Part shown: piece by piece, positions 41,421-51,256 of the stretch | Layout of the letters: the number at the start of each line of letters is the position of its first letter | Numbering within the stretch: position 1 is the first letter of the stretch | Assembly (NCBI RefSeq): GCF_000262245.1 | Contig: NZ_AJSX01000004.1 | Coordinates: 82,811-146,810, forward strand | Direction: 5' to 3' | Length of the DNA: 64,000 bases | From: Pasteurella bettyae CCUG 2042 | Lineage (GTDB): Bacteria > Pseudomonadota > Gammaproteobacteria > Enterobacterales > Pasteurellaceae | Program-made: the position numbers and the translations under genes | Notes under the pieces: generated by a model | Told to the model about the DNA's origin: nothing | The model's database searches: none | What the model saw: only the letters and a program-made list of their open reading frames with translations

Positions 41421-41448
41421 TTTAGCAAATCTAACTTATTTTTAACAT

Positions 41449-41934
41449 TTATAAAAATTGATAACCAATGACCAAATAGCATAAAAATACATAACGTAAG
41501 GTTTTACCTATTAACATAAAGCTAAAAACCTTTCCCCAAGGTAAACCTATCCAACCTGCGACTGCACAAAACACATCACCTACAACTGGCATCCAACTTA
41601 ATAATAAAGCAAAGCTACCATAACGCTTAAATTTTTCTAAAACCCACCGCACTTTTGCATTAGATTGCTGACTAAGCTCAGGGGATGGCAACCAACATCC
41701 AATCCAATAGGTTGTCATTCCACCTAAAGTATTACCAATAGTTGCTACCACTAATAAAAGCAATATTGAACTAGAAAAATAATGTTGAGCAGATAATTGC
41801 ATCGCCGTTGCTAATCCAAGAAAAATAATCTCTGAACTGCCAGGCAACACTGTTGCACTAAGAAAACTACTCGCAAACATTAAATAAAGGCTATGATGTT
41901 GCCAAAACTCTGCCCAAAATGTCCATTCAAACAT
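41449..41934 (-). CDS. yqaA: YqaA/DedA-like inner-membrane protein
   Basis: 161-aa membrane protein of the SNARE-associated/DedA (VTT) group, subfamily YqaA. Visible: SATVLPGSSEIIFLGLATAM, a GNTLGGMTTYWIGCWLP motif and a C-terminal FALLLSWMPVVGDVFCAVAGW segment with the glycine-rich re-entrant loops of the family. DedA-type proteins are implicated in lipid scrambling and envelope homeostasis; the role of YqaA itself is unproved. Next to a HAD phosphatase, the same pair as E. coli yqaA-yqaB. Confidence 0.88.
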   Translation of the reverse strand: MFEWTFWAEFWQHHSLYLMFASSFLSATVLPGSSEIIFLGLATAMQLSAQHYFSSSILLLLVVATIGNTLGGMTTYWIGCWLPSPELSQQSNAKVRWVLEKFKRYGSFALLLSWMPVVGDVFCAVAGWIGLPWGKVFSFMLIGKTLRYVFLCYLVIGYQFL

Positions 41935-41997
41935 AATACAACATCAACATTCTATAGTTCATTTTATATCTCATTGTGGCGATTTTATTTTTATCTC

Positions 41998-42600
41998 TTA
42001 TTTATTTGTAATAATATTATTGAAGCGAATATCCCACACATCCATGCCACCAGCCAATGCAGCTTGAACACCAAAATCTGCATCTTCAAACACTAAACAA
42101 TGTTTAGGTTCTACATTCAATAATTCTGCACAACGCAAAAACGTCTCAGGAGCAGGTTTATGCTGTTTTACATCCTCAGCCACCACCATCGCATTAAAAT
42201 AATGCGCTAAATTAAAGTGGTTTAACAACAAATCCACCATACTTTGATGCGAACCTGTTCCCAACGCCAATGGTTTTTTACGATAAAAATGTTGTAAAAC
42301 TTGTATAGTTGGCAGCAATGTCGCTTTCTCAATAACTAACTTTCGTCCAAAATTACGTTTTAAAATAACTAATTGTTCTTCTAGTTCAAGGGGGACACCA
42401 TAACGGCGCATAGTTTCTTCTGCAATCACTTTAGTAGGAGCGCCTGCAAACTCATACATCACATCACCTTTAATCGGATAGCCTAATACTTCGCCTACTT
42501 TTTCCCAGGCAAGAGTATGACTAGGCATCGTATCTATAAGTGTACCATCCATATCAAAAATCAGTGCATCATATTGATTAATCAGCTCAAAATCGAACAT
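41998..42600 (-). CDS. HAD-superfamily sugar phosphatase (YqaB-like)
   Basis: 200-aa hydrolase of HAD subfamily IA. Motif I DMDGTLIDTMPSH with the nucleophilic aspartate, motif II ALGTGSHQ, lysine of motif III in VKQHKPAPETFL and motif IV FEDADFGVQAALAGGM. Closest in layout to E. coli YqaB, which dephosphorylates fructose-1-phosphate and 6-phosphogluconate. Substrate preference cannot be read from the sequence. Same strand as yqaA. Confidence 0.9.
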   Translation of the reverse strand: MFDFELINQYDALIFDMDGTLIDTMPSHTLAWEKVGEVLGYPIKGDVMYEFAGAPTKVIAEETMRRYGVPLELEEQLVILKRNFGRKLVIEKATLLPTIQVLQHFYRKKPLALGTGSHQSMVDLLLNHFNLAHYFNAMVVAEDVKQHKPAPETFLRCAELLNVEPKHCLVFEDADFGVQAALAGGMDVWDIRFNNIITNK

Positions 42601-42688
42601 GTTTATCCTCTTTTTTATTTTTCTACATTTTCCTATAAATTTGTGATCTATGCACTGTTTAATTTTAATACATTTGTTATGCTTAAAA

Positions 42689-43093
42689 ATGATCCGAACT
42701 TACCCCATGAGTCTTATGAAATTAGCAGAACATTTAATATTATTAGAAGAGCGACAGCTAATTAATAGTAATTTATCAACTATCATGTTAAGAATTGAGA
42801 AACGTCTTATATATTATTGGAAAGTTGATGTTACAACCAAACAAATGGAAATGGAATTATTGCATCTTGCCATGGCTTTAGGTCGAATAAACAGGGGCTA
42901 TGCAGCTCAACCTCTACATAAAGACATTATGGAAGAAATTAAAAGTGCGGTATATTTTCCAAAAATTTTAGAAATACATAGGGATATTCTTACACTTATC
43001 CCTTTTTCTATTCCAGAGAGCGAACAAACTCATTTAATTGCAAACTGGTATTCTCTTACGATTGCCCAACCTTGGGTGTTAAAACAAGATTAG
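42689..43093 (+). CDS. PRD-like domain protein
   Basis: About 134-aa cytosolic protein that looks like a single PTS regulation domain (PRD) of the antiterminator/activator type: MELLHLAMALGRINRG with the conserved histidine and arginine, then IHRDILTLIPFSIPESEQTHLIANWYSL resembling the end of a PRD. No RNA- or DNA-binding domain is present, so it could be a phosphorylation-responsive partner. Start is uncertain (ATG at 42650, 42689 or 42710; none has a strong ribosome site); TTGTGA-17 bp-TTTAAT upstream could be its promoter. An uptake signal lies inside the gene. Family call is from memory of the pattern, moderate only. Confidence 0.55.
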   Translation: MIRTYPMSLMKLAEHLILLEERQLINSNLSTIMLRIEKRLIYYWKVDVTTKQMEMELLHLAMALGRINRGYAAQPLHKDIMEEIKSAVYFPKILEIHRDILTLIPFSIPESEQTHLIANWYSLTIAQPWVLKQD

Positions 43094-43204
43094 TTACAAC
43101 CAACTAATAAAATATTAACTCATGAAATATATGGCTAAATAAATAAGTGAATAAGAAAAAATCAGTTAGTTTTGATAAAAAGGGAATTAAGAGATTTAGT
43201 GAAA

Positions 43205-43281
43205 TGGCGCACCCGAAAGGATTCGAACCTTTGACCGCTCGGTTCGTAGCCGAGTACTCTATCCAGCTGAGCTACGGGTGC
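43205..43281 (-). tRNA. tRNA-Arg (ACG)
   Basis: 77 nt including an encoded CCA. Acceptor stem GCACCCG/CGGGTGC, T-arm GGTTCGAATCC, and anticodon arm CTCGG-CTACGAA-CCGAG giving anticodon ACG (wobble A34 expected to become inosine). D-arm AGCTCAGCTGGATAGAGT is normal. Confidence 0.97.
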
Positions 43282-43365
43282 GCTGATTGATTTCTCAATA
43301 TTAGCAAACTTTATTTATTCTCGCAATCTATTATTGACCAGTTCAATCTAGAGTAAAAATTGAAA

Positions 43366-43442
43366 TGGCGCACCCGAAAGGATTCGAACCTTTGACCGCT
43401 CGGTTCGTAGCCGAGTACTCTATCCAGCTGAGCTACGGGTGC
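43366..43442 (-). tRNA. tRNA-Arg (ACG), second copy
   Basis: Same 77-nt sequence as the copy 161 bp to the left, including encoded CCA and anticodon ACG. A tandem duplication; the spacer between copies is not conserved beyond a few bases. Confidence 0.97.
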
Positions 43443-43454
43443 CCTGAGAGTAAA

Positions 43455-43547
43455 TGGCGGTGAGAGAGGGATTCGAACCCTCGATGCAGTTTTTGACCAC
43501 ATACTCCCTTAGCAGGGGAGCGCCTTCAGCCTCTCGGCCATCTCACC
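43455..43547 (-). tRNA. tRNA-Ser (GCT)
   Basis: 93 nt with encoded CCA and the long variable arm of class II tRNAs. Acceptor stem GGTGAGA/TCTCACC, anticodon loop CTGCTAA giving anticodon GCT for AGC/AGU codons. Just upstream of the tRNA-Arg pair in transcription order, so all three are probably one transcript. Confidence 0.97.
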
Positions 43548-43666
43548 GTCGTCGGTTTGTGGGCGGTATCATACTTTTTTCTGAAAATAAGTCAAATGAT
43601 TTTTTACAAAACTTTGTAATCCGTCACTCATTTGTCGGAATTATGTGCAATTTAACTCAATTTCAT

Positions 43667-45682
43667 TTAATTACGTTTTAACATTGCTCGCAAATTAGCA
43701 ATATTGGCTACCGCTTTCTGTTCTTTTTGTTCTGCCGTTAACGCTGGCTTATCACGCTCCCATTGCAAATCATCTTGTGGTAATTCCAATAAGAAACGAC
43801 TTGCTTCAGGTTTAATTAACTCACCAAATTGACGGCGTTCTTTACATAAAGTAAAACGTAATGTACGTTGTGCTCTAGTAATACCTACATAAGCTAGGCG
43901 TCGTTCTTCTTCTACATTATCTTCATCAATGCTAGTTTGATGAGGTAAAATCCCCTCTTCCATTCCCACTAAAAACACATGGGGAAATTCTAGCCCTTTG
44001 GATGCATGCAAAGTCATCAGTTGCACCTGATCAGACTCATCATCCTCTTCTCCACGTTCTAGCATATCTCGTAAAGTGAGACGAGTGACTACTTGATTTA
44101 AGGTCATTGGCTCATTAAATTCATCTCCTTTGAGCATATCATTCACCCACTCAAATAAAGTCACCACGTTCTTTGACTGCATTTCGGCAGCTTTAGGACT
44201 ATTGGCATATTCATATAAATATTCTTCATAGTGAATCTGTGCCAACATGGAACGAACGGCGCGTTGTGGTTCAGAACGTACCACTTCATCACTTAATTCC
44301 ACCATCCAACGCCCAAAGTTTTGTAACGCATTATAAGCTTTAGGAGTAACAAGCTGAATTAAGTCAAAATCAAAAATTGCTTCAAATAAGCTCACGTGTT
44401 TTTGATTGGCTAACATGCCTAATTTTTCTAAGGTTGCCGTACCGATTTCACGTTTTGGGGTATTCACAATACGCAAAAATGCAGAATCGTCGTCTTGATT
44501 CACAAGTAATCGCAAATAAGCCATCATATCCTTAATTTCTACACGGGAGAAAAATGAGGTTCCACCTGAAATTTTATAAGGAATACGATTTTGCATTAGC
44601 ACTTTTTCTAATAAACGTGATTGATGATTGCCTCGATATAAAATGGCATAATCTTGATATTTTGTTTTATTGATAAAACGATGAGCAATCAGTTCACCAA
44701 CCACACGTTCAGCCTCATGTTCTTCATTTTTGGCTTCAATAACCTGTAGTTTTTCACCTTCGCCAATATTAGAGAACAGTTTTTTATCAAAAACATGATC
44801 ATTATTATCAATAAGAATATTAGCGCAATGTAAAATCCGTTGCGTAGAACGATAATTCTGTTCAAGCTTAATCACTTTTAATTGTGGGAAATCATCACGT
44901 AAACGCACCATATTCTGTGGACGTGCACCACGCCATGAATAAATAGATTGGTCATCATCGCCTACCACCGTAAAGCATGCTCGTTGCCCGACTAATAATT
45001 TAATCAGCTCATATTGACTGGTGTTAGTATCTTGATACTCATCCACTAATAAATAACGAATTTTTTCTTGCCATTTCAACCGCACTTCCTGCTGAGTTTT
45101 AAATAATGAAGTCGGAAGCATAATTAAATCATCAAAGTCTAAGGCGTTATAAGCACGAATCTGATTAGCATAACGCTCATAACATTTGGCAAAAGTTTGT
45201 TGCTTTTCATCTCGAGCAAATTTAGCCGCTTGGCTTGGCATGACTAAATCATTTTTCCAATTTGAAATCGTCGAAATCAACTCACGTAATAGATCTTTAT
45301 CCTCTTGTAATAAATCAGCCGTTAATTCTTTTAATAACGCCATTTGATCATGTTCGTCAAATAACGTCATATTCGCTTTAAAACCAAGATGCTTATATTC
45401 TCGTTTAATAATATCGAAACCTAAGGTATGAAAAGTCGAAATCGTTAAACCTTTAGTTGATTCTTTACCAATAGAATGGGCTACACGCTCTTTCATCTCT
45501 CGAGCGGCTTTGTTAGTAAAAGTTACCGCTGCAATTTCTTTTGGTAAATAACCGCACTTTTCGATCAAATAGGCGATCTTATTAATAATCACACGTGTCT
45601 TACCAGACCCCGCACCTGCAAGGACTAAGCAAGGTCCAGAGGTATATTCCATGGCTTCTTGTTGTTGAAAATTAAGTTTCAT
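43667..45682 (-). CDS. rep: ATP-dependent DNA helicase Rep
   Basis: Superfamily 1A 3'-5' helicase that clears proteins from DNA ahead of the replisome and helps restart. 671 aa, essentially the 673 of E. coli Rep. N-terminus [20 protein letters not shown], Walker [12 protein letters not shown], Walker B VDEYQDTN, motif [17 protein letters not shown], motif IV EQNYRST, motif [14 protein letters not shown] and motif [14 protein letters not shown]. The opening and length favour Rep over UvrD. Its ATG directly abuts the stop codon of the lipoprotein gene upstream (TAAATG). Confidence 0.95.
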   Translation of the reverse strand: MKLNFQQQEAMEYTSGPCLVLAGAGSGKTRVIINKIAYLIEKCGYLPKEIAAVTFTNKAAREMKERVAHSIGKESTKGLTISTFHTLGFDIIKREYKHLGFKANMTLFDEHDQMALLKELTADLLQEDKDLLRELISTISNWKNDLVMPSQAAKFARDEKQQTFAKCYERYANQIRAYNALDFDDLIMLPTSLFKTQQEVRLKWQEKIRYLLVDEYQDTNTSQYELIKLLVGQRACFTVVGDDDQSIYSWRGARPQNMVRLRDDFPQLKVIKLEQNYRSTQRILHCANILIDNNDHVFDKKLFSNIGEGEKLQVIEAKNEEHEAERVVGELIAHRFINKTKYQDYAILYRGNHQSRLLEKVLMQNRIPYKISGGTSFFSRVEIKDMMAYLRLLVNQDDDSAFLRIVNTPKREIGTATLEKLGMLANQKHVSLFEAIFDFDLIQLVTPKAYNALQNFGRWMVELSDEVVRSEPQRAVRSMLAQIHYEEYLYEYANSPKAAEMQSKNVVTLFEWVNDMLKGDEFNEPMTLNQVVTRLTLRDMLERGEEDDESDQVQLMTLHASKGLEFPHVFLVGMEEGILPHQTSIDEDNVEEERRLAYVGITRAQRTLRFTLCKERRQFGELIKPEASRFLLELPQDDLQWERDKPALTAEQKEQKAVANIANLRAMLKRN

Positions 45683-45898
45683 TTATTCCTGTGACCAAAC
45701 ATAAGGTAAAAGTGCGGTATCTAATAAGAAAGAAAGGGGTAAATCTAAAATTGGTAAACCCCATTGCTGTGCCTGTTGCCAATCAAACTTAGTTCCATCA
45801 TAAGCCTCATACTTATCTCGGGGATTAATTAATTGAACAATAGTTCCACAGCCCGTCATACAGAAAAGTGCGGTTAAAATGAGTAAATTTTTAATCAT
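45683..45898 (-). CDS. YceK/YidQ family small lipoprotein
   Basis: 71-aa predicted lipoprotein: short signal with lipobox CMTGC (Cys17), then [19 protein letters not shown] and a C-terminal hydrophobic [18 protein letters not shown] typical of the YceK/YidQ (DUF1375) family. Function unknown. Directly upstream of rep with abutting stop and start, so probably cotranscribed. Its coding sequence contains two uptake signals (45709-45717, 45866-45874), dense for so short a gene. Confidence 0.8.
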   Translation of the reverse strand: MIKNLLILTALFCMTGCGTIVQLINPRDKYEAYDGTKFDWQQAQQWGLPILDLPLSFLLDTALLPYVWSQE

Positions 45899-46600
45899 AA
45901 ATTGCTATCTCAAATAATGCGATACATTATAAGCGAAAATCATGGCTTTGTTAGGGAAATTTCTGTCATAAAACTGATATGCTCATGACTCTTCATTAGC
46001 AAATAATGATAGATTAAAAAATATACAGCCCAGTTTGCACCTTTTTATGTCTCTCAAAATCCATCTTACTGTATAGATATCACATTGATTTAAAAAGTTT
46101 TTTTAGATTTTAAAAGAGATAACTAAAGTTTACTAAATCACATTCAAAAGTTATTAGCAAATTCAACCACAATCTTATCCACAGAAAATCTGAATAACTC
46201 ACAAATGGCTAAAAACCGCTATAAATTTCACCAAACCTCGGGTTTATTTTTTTCATCTCATGTGGATAACTTACCATGGAAATTTGCTTTGTTTTTTGTC
46301 AATAGGCAGAAGATTAAAAAATAGCACTATTGATAAAGATCTTTTTTAGGTTTTTGTAATATAAAAAGATCTTTGTGAGAAAAAAATCTTTTTTATCACT
46401 TATTCAGTGATTATCCACTAAATTATTCACATCTTGTGGAAATGTGGATAACTTGCTTATGGGCTGCTTTACTAAAATTTTTTCTATCATCACCGCACTT
46501 TATTTGTGATTTCTGTGGATAATGATTGAGTAATACCTCAGATTATGAAACAATTTAGAGTTATCAGAATATATAAAACATTTATTTAAGGTGAGCGATA
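45899..46600. other. DnaA-box cluster with AT-rich 13-mers: candidate oriC or DnaA-titration locus
   Basis: Gene-free 702 bp between divergent genes. Perfect TTATCCACA boxes occur at 46175-46183 (plus strand) and, reversed as TGTGGATAA, at 46261-46269, 46443-46451 and 46514-46522; TTATTCACA lies at 46423-46431 and TTATCCACT at 46411-46419. Between them sit three AT-rich 13-mer-like repeats: GATCTTTTTTAGG (46338-46350), GATCTTTGTGAGA (46368-46380) and AATCTTTTTTATC (46385-46397), similar to the unwinding-element repeats of E. coli oriC. Genes point away on both sides. Only a few GATC sites are present, unlike E. coli oriC, so a datA-like site remains possible. Confidence 0.6.
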
Positions 46601-47191
46601 GTGATCGATTTCGATGGCTACCGTCCTAATGTTGGCATTGTCATTTGTAACAACAAGGGACAAGTTATGTGGGCCAAGAGGTACGGACAAAATTCATGGC
46701 AGTATCCACAAGGTGGCATCAATGATGGCGAAACACCAGAACAAGCAATGTTTCGTGAATTGTATGAAGAAGTTGGATTAACTCGTAGAGATGTCAAAGT
46801 ACTCTATGTATCCAAACAATGGCTACGCTATAAATTGCCAAAACGTTTGTTGCGATATGATAGTAAACCAATGTGTATTGGACAAAAACAACGCTGGTTT
46901 CTTGTACAGTTAATAACTAACGAAAAGAATATTAATATGAATTGTACCCCTTCTCCTGAATTTGATGGATGGCGTTGGGTAAGCTTTTGGTATCCAGTTC
47001 GGCAAGTGATCTCTTTCAAACGTGATGTGTATCGCAAAGCGATGAAAGAATTCGCAACATTCCTCTTTGATCCAAATAAAACCAGTAATGTACTTTTATC
47101 AGCTATTGATGAAAAAAAGACAAATCATACTGTAAAAAAAGCTCAACATCCTTATCGAACTCAAGATAAAAAACGTAAATTCAGAGGCTAA
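46601..47191 (+). CDS. rppH: RNA pyrophosphohydrolase RppH
   Basis: Nudix hydrolase that converts the 5' triphosphate of mRNA to monophosphate and so triggers RNase E decay. 196 aa. Starts with GTG (GTGATCGATTTCGATGG), supported by AAGGTGAG nine bases upstream and by the match [16 protein letters not shown] to E. coli RppH. Nudix box [23 protein letters not shown] spans about residues 38-60. C-terminal basic tail ends KKRKFRG. First gene right of the DnaA-box cluster; followed by a TSUP gene after 1 bp. Confidence 0.95.
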   Translation: MIDFDGYRPNVGIVICNNKGQVMWAKRYGQNSWQYPQGGINDGETPEQAMFRELYEEVGLTRRDVKVLYVSKQWLRYKLPKRLLRYDSKPMCIGQKQRWFLVQLITNEKNINMNCTPSPEFDGWRWVSFWYPVRQVISFKRDVYRKAMKEFATFLFDPNKTSNVLLSAIDEKKTNHTVKKAQHPYRTQDKKRKFRG

Positions 47192-47192
47192 T

Positions 47193-47996
47193 ATGCTAAC
47201 TTTTTTCATTATTACATTACTTGTCGGTACTATTGTTGGCTTTTTAGCAGGTATTTTTGGTATCGGTGGAGGATTAGTGATTGTGCCTACACTCCTCTAT
47301 TTATTGCCCATGGTTGGCGTACCTGATGAAAAATTAATGGCTACCGCATTAGGCACCTCTTTTGCGACGATTATTTTCACTAGCTTATCATCTGCTTATC
47401 GTCATAATAAAATGGGTAATGTGGTATGGGAAACCGTTAAATATCTTGCCCCTAGCGCAGTCATAGCCATTTTTATTTCTGGCTTATTTATCGGCAAATT
47501 ACCCAAAGATATTTCCAGTAAACTATTTGCACTCTTAGTGGTCTATTTAGCCATAAAAATGGTGTTATCTATTCGTCAGAAAAAATCTGAAAATACTGCT
47601 ATCACACCATTAACACCACAAAAAACGATTCTTGGTGGGATTGGGATTGGGATTGCCTCAAGTACGGCAGGGATTGGCGGTGGAAGCTTCATTGTTCCTT
47701 TTCTTAATTCTCATGGCATTGAGATGAAAAAAGCTATTGGTTCATCATCATTTTGTGGTGCTTTTTTGGGTTGTGCAGGGATGTTTAGTTTCATGATCGG
47801 AGGTTGGGCAACAGAAGGTATGCCTAATTGGTCATTAGGTTATATTTATTTACCTGCTGTGTTAGGTATTATGGTGACTTCATTCTTTACCTCAAAGCTT
47901 GGTGCTGAAGTTGCTAATAAGCTACCTGTTACTAAACTCAAAACCTATTTTGCTATTTTCTTGATTCTTATGGCAATCAAGATGATTTTAGGATAA
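47193..47996 (+). CDS. TSUP (TauE/SafE) family permease
   Basis: 267-aa inner-membrane protein with eight hydrophobic segments in two homologous halves, each with the family glycine-rich signature: [16 protein letters not shown] at residue ~20 and [16 protein letters not shown] at residue ~155. TSUP proteins export sulfite, sulfoacetate or related small anions; the substrate here is unknown. Packed between rppH and lgt, an order conserved in Haemophilus relatives. Confidence 0.9.
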   Translation: MLTFFIITLLVGTIVGFLAGIFGIGGGLVIVPTLLYLLPMVGVPDEKLMATALGTSFATIIFTSLSSAYRHNKMGNVVWETVKYLAPSAVIAIFISGLFIGKLPKDISSKLFALLVVYLAIKMVLSIRQKKSENTAITPLTPQKTILGGIGIGIASSTAGIGGGSFIVPFLNSHGIEMKKAIGSSSFCGAFLGCAGMFSFMIGGWATEGMPNWSLGYIYLPAVLGIMVTSFFTSKLGAEVANKLPVTKLKTYFAIFLILMAIKMILG

Positions 47997-48015
47997 TTCT
48001 TTAATAAGGAAATTT

Positions 48016-48816
48016 ATGGAAAACCAGTTTTTAACTTTCCCCCAAATTGATCCCATTATTTTTTCCATTGGACCTATCAGCTTGCGCTGGTATGGTTTGA
48101 TGTATTTGATTGGTTTTATGTTCGCCCGTTGGCTTGCTGTTCGCCGAGCCAATCAACCGAATAGTGGCTGGACAATTGAACAAATTGATAATTTATTATT
48201 CAACGGTTTCGCTGGCGTATTCCTTGGTGGGCGAATTGGCTATGTATTATTTTATCAATGGGATCTATTCCTCAGAGATCCAATGTACCTTTTCCGAGTT
48301 TGGGAAGGCGGTATGTCATTTCACGGTGGTTTAATTGGGGTAATTATTTCCATGCTGATCACCTGCAAATTACAAAAACGTTATTTTTGGGCTGTAGCTG
48401 ATTTTATCGCTCCTCTTATTCCATTCGGTCTGGGAATGGGACGCATTGGTAATTTTATCAATGATGAACTTTGGGGAAGAGTCACCGATGTGCCTTGGGC
48501 AGTCCTATTCCCATCAGGTGGCTACTTACCACGCCACCCTTCGCAACTCTATGAATTTTTCTTAGAAGGCATAGTATTATTCTGTATCTTAAATTGGTTT
48601 ATTAGAAAACCTCGCCCAACAGGTTCAGTATCTGGCTTATTCTTATTATGCTATGGCTTATTCCGATTCATTGTAGAATTTTTCCGTGAACCTGATGTAC
48701 AGCTAGGATTATATTTTGGTCAACATATCTCAATGGGACAAATTCTATCCACACCAATGATTATTCTTGGTGCATTATTTATCGTTATAGCCTACCGTCG
48801 TAAAACTGCGGTATAA
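48016..48816 (+). CDS. lgt: prolipoprotein diacylglyceryl transferase
   Basis: Inner-membrane enzyme that adds diacylglyceryl to the lipobox cysteine of prolipoproteins, so it acts on the RNase, BamD, RlpA, YcfL and other lipoproteins of this window. 266 aa, seven hydrophobic segments. Signature motifs: [20 protein letters not shown] with the key histidine, [14 protein letters not shown] and [16 protein letters not shown] precedes the ATG. Followed by thyA, the order usual in gammaproteobacteria. Confidence 0.97.
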   Translation: MENQFLTFPQIDPIIFSIGPISLRWYGLMYLIGFMFARWLAVRRANQPNSGWTIEQIDNLLFNGFAGVFLGGRIGYVLFYQWDLFLRDPMYLFRVWEGGMSFHGGLIGVIISMLITCKLQKRYFWAVADFIAPLIPFGLGMGRIGNFINDELWGRVTDVPWAVLFPSGGYLPRHPSQLYEFFLEGIVLFCILNWFIRKPRPTGSVSGLFLLCYGLFRFIVEFFREPDVQLGLYFGQHISMGQILSTPMIILGALFIVIAYRRKTAV

Positions 48817-48841
48817 AAAACAAAAATTTTGGGAAAGATAT

Positions 48842-49693
48842 ATGCGTCAATATTTAGATTTATGCCAACGGATTATTGAGCAAGGCACTTGGGTTCAAAA
48901 TAACCGTACAGGAAAACGTTGTTTAACCATTATTAATGCTGATTTAAACTATGATGTTGCCAACAATCAGTTTCCAATTATTACCACTCGTAAAAGTTAT
49001 TGGAAAGCGGCTATCGCAGAGTTCCTTGGTTATATCCGAGGTTATGATAATGCCGCAGATTTTCGTAAACTCGGTGCGAAAACCTGGGATGCAAATGCTA
49101 ATGAAAATCAAGCTTGGCTAGCTAACCCACACCGTAAAGGTACCGATGACATGGGGCGCGTCTATGGAGTGCAAGGTCGAGCATGGCGTAAACCGAATGG
49201 CGAAACCATTGATCAACTACGTAAAATTGTCAATAATTTAAGCCGAGGTGTAGATGATCGCGGTGAGATTCTAACTTTTTTCAACCCAGGTGAATTTGAT
49301 CTCGGTTGCCTCCGCCCTTGTATGTACAATCACACTTTTTCATTGCTTGGTGATACATTGTATTTAACCAGCTATCAACGTTCTTGTGATGTTCCTTTAG
49401 GATTGAACTTTAATCAGATTCAAGTGTTTACTTTTCTAGCACTGATGGCTCAAATTACAGGAAAAAAAGCAGGTATGGCTTACCATAAAATTGTAAATGC
49501 GCATATTTATGAAGACCAACTTGAATTAATGCGTGATGTACAATTAAAACGCGAGCCATTCCCATCTCCTAAATTGGAAATTAACCCGGATATTAAATCT
49601 CTTGAAGATCTTGAAACTTGGGTAACCATGGATGATTTTAAGGTCATCGGCTATCAATGCCATGATGCGATTAAATATCCATTTTCTGTATAA
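48842..49693 (+). CDS. thyA: thymidylate synthase
   Basis: Makes dTMP from dUMP with methylene-tetrahydrofolate. 283 aa. The catalytic cysteine is in [33 protein letters not shown] carries the phosphate-binding arginine and the substrate asparagine/aspartate; [12 protein letters not shown] is the dUMP-binding His-x-Tyr region. The active-site cysteine context (RPCMYNH) departs from the common LPPCH of E. coli, representing the divergent ThyA form I associate with Haemophilus-like genomes. Confidence 0.93.
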   Translation: MRQYLDLCQRIIEQGTWVQNNRTGKRCLTIINADLNYDVANNQFPIITTRKSYWKAAIAEFLGYIRGYDNAADFRKLGAKTWDANANENQAWLANPHRKGTDDMGRVYGVQGRAWRKPNGETIDQLRKIVNNLSRGVDDRGEILTFFNPGEFDLGCLRPCMYNHTFSLLGDTLYLTSYQRSCDVPLGLNFNQIQVFTFLALMAQITGKKAGMAYHKIVNAHIYEDQLELMRDVQLKREPFPSPKLEINPDIKSLEDLETWVTMDDFKVIGYQCHDAIKYPFSV

Positions 49694-49703
49694 CTCAACT
49701 TAT

Positions 49704-49745
49704 TAAAGTGCGGTAAACTTTTTCAAAATTTCTACCGCACTTTTC
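49704..49745. terminator. inverted uptake-signal terminator after thyA
   Basis: Uptake signals at 49706-49714 and 49734-49742 face each other with A/T-rich extension, forming a stem 11 bp after the thyA stop codon and followed by TTTTCCCC. Confidence 0.75.
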
Positions 49746-49760
49746 CCCTATATTCTGCTT

Positions 49761-50291
49761 ATGACAATAATGAAAATTAGTGAACAACAAGCTTTTGATG
49801 AATATATGATGGCTCATGCGCTTTCCTTAGCGGATAAAGCAGAAGCACTGGGCGAAATCCCTGTTGGTGCAGTATTAGTGGATGAACAAGGTAAAATTAT
49901 TGGTGAAGGGTGGAATTTATCTATCGTTAATTCAGATCCGACTGCCCACGCAGAAATTATTGCATTACGTAATGCTGGCCAAAAGCGACAAAATTATCGT
50001 CTACTTAATACTACCCTATATGTCACTTTAGAACCTTGTACAATGTGTGCAGGTGCTATTCTACATAGCCGAATTAAGCGTTTGGTTTTTGGTGCGGCTG
50101 ACTATAAAACAGGAGCTGTAGGCTCCAGATTTCATTTTTTTGATGATTACAAAATGAATCATGTGATTGAAGTGACCGGTGGTATTTTAGAAGAAAAATG
50201 TAGTCAAAAGCTGAGTGCTTTTTTTAAAAAACGCCGAGAACAGAAAAAACAACAAAAAAATACCGCACTTTCCACTGAAAATAGCCCATAA
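49761..50291 (+). CDS. tadA: tRNA-specific adenosine deaminase TadA
   Basis: Zinc deaminase that converts A34 to inosine in tRNA-Arg(ACG), the tRNA encoded twice in this window. 176 aa. Zinc and catalytic motifs: AHAEIIALR near residue 59 and PCTMCAGAILHSRIKR near residue 92; the C-terminus has the FFKKRREQKK basic tail of bacterial TadA. ATG at 49761 or 49770 both possible. An uptake signal lies near the 3' end of the coding region. Confidence 0.95.
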   Translation: MTIMKISEQQAFDEYMMAHALSLADKAEALGEIPVGAVLVDEQGKIIGEGWNLSIVNSDPTAHAEIIALRNAGQKRQNYRLLNTTLYVTLEPCTMCAGAILHSRIKRLVFGAADYKTGAVGSRFHFFDDYKMNHVIEVTGGILEEKCSQKLSAFFKKRREQKKQQKNTALSTENSP

Positions 50292-50318
50292 AAAACCATC
50301 ATAATGATGGTTTTCTTT
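50292..50318. terminator. bidirectional terminator between tadA and pflA
   Basis: AAAACCATCAT and ATGATGGTTTT form a perfect hairpin around a single short loop between the two convergent stop codons, with A-run and T-rich tail on either side. Confidence 0.8.
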
Positions 50319-51061
50319 TAATATTTTACATTTTTTAATCCGTATCCTTCAAGAATACCTTTCACATGTTCCATAAGCTCTTTTGTTGGTGGTTTTACAT
50401 CTTCCAATTCATATTTATCACCAAGCACTTCCCATTTATGGGCACCTAAGCGATGGTAAGGCAATAACTCTACTTTCTCAATATTCTGCATATCTTTAAT
50501 AAAGTAGCCTAACATATGGATATCATCATCATTATCCGTATATCCTGGCACGACGACATGACGTATCCAAGTACGTTTATTACGTTCAGCAAGATATTTG
50601 GCAAAATCGAGCACACGTTTATTCGGTACACCAATTAGGCTTTCATGAATTCGTTCATTCATTTCTTTAAGATCTAGCATAACCAGATCGGTTTCATCAA
50701 TTAATTCATCAATAATATGATCATGATGACGAACGAAACCATTAGTATCTAAGCAAGTATTAATACCCACCTCATGGCAAGCTCTAAACCAGTCTCTCAC
50801 AAATTCAGCTTGTAAAATCGCTTCCCCACCAGAAGCAGTGACCCCCCCACCAGAAGCATTCATAAAATGGCGATAAGTCACCACTTCTTTCATTAAATCT
50901 TCTACTGAAATTTCTTTACCGCCATGCAAGTCCCACGTATCTCTATTATGGCAGTATTTACAACGCATCAAACAACCTTGTAAAAATAAAATAAAACGAA
51001 TACCCGGACCATCAACTGTACCACAGGTTTCATATGAGTGAAATCTTCCTAAAACTGACAT
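50318..51061 (-). CDS. pflA: pyruvate formate-lyase activating enzyme
   Basis: Radical-SAM activase that abstracts hydrogen from the PflB glycyl residue under anaerobic conditions. About 247 aa. [15 protein letters not shown] contains the CxxxCxxC cluster motif; the N-terminus [20 protein letters not shown] matches E. coli PflA. The start at 51061 is chosen because AAGGA is seven bases upstream, whereas the ATG at 51067 would abut it. Downstream of pflB with a terminator hairpin between, so it likely has some independent expression. Confidence 0.95.
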   Translation of the reverse strand: MSVLGRFHSYETCGTVDGPGIRFILFLQGCLMRCKYCHNRDTWDLHGGKEISVEDLMKEVVTYRHFMNASGGGVTASGGEAILQAEFVRDWFRACHEVGINTCLDTNGFVRHHDHIIDELIDETDLVMLDLKEMNERIHESLIGVPNKRVLDFAKYLAERNKRTWIRHVVVPGYTDNDDDIHMLGYFIKDMQNIEKVELLPYHRLGAHKWEVLGDKYELEDVKPPTKELMEHVKGILEGYGLKNVKY

Positions 51062-51198
51062 ATGCATGTCCTTAAATCATTGAATTGTTGATAGCTTGCT
51101 GGATTATAACAAAAAAATCTGTTTTTTTCAGGTTAAAAACTTATTGCACGTAGTCAATATAATAACAATAAATCTATTATCAATATTTCAGATATAAA

Positions 51199-51227
51199 AA
51201 ATTCCGCCTATTCAAAGCGGAATTTTT
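51199..51227. terminator. pflB intrinsic terminator
   Basis: AAATTCCGC and GCGGAATTT form a perfect 9-bp stem, with T-runs on both strands, 30 bp downstream of the pflB stop codon. Reduces but probably does not abolish read-through to pflA. Confidence 0.8.
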
Positions 51228-51256
51228 TTATTTATAGATTAATATTATCTACGTAA

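Noticed and set aside
42517..42765. 82-aa ORF crossing the HAD promoter region
   Set aside because: No ribosome site or family features; it overlaps the HAD gene 5' end and the PRD-like ORF in another frame.
43202..43445. Attachment site or IS footprint at the duplicated tRNA-Arg
   Set aside because: The duplication covers only whole tRNA genes; no integrase or element lies beside it.
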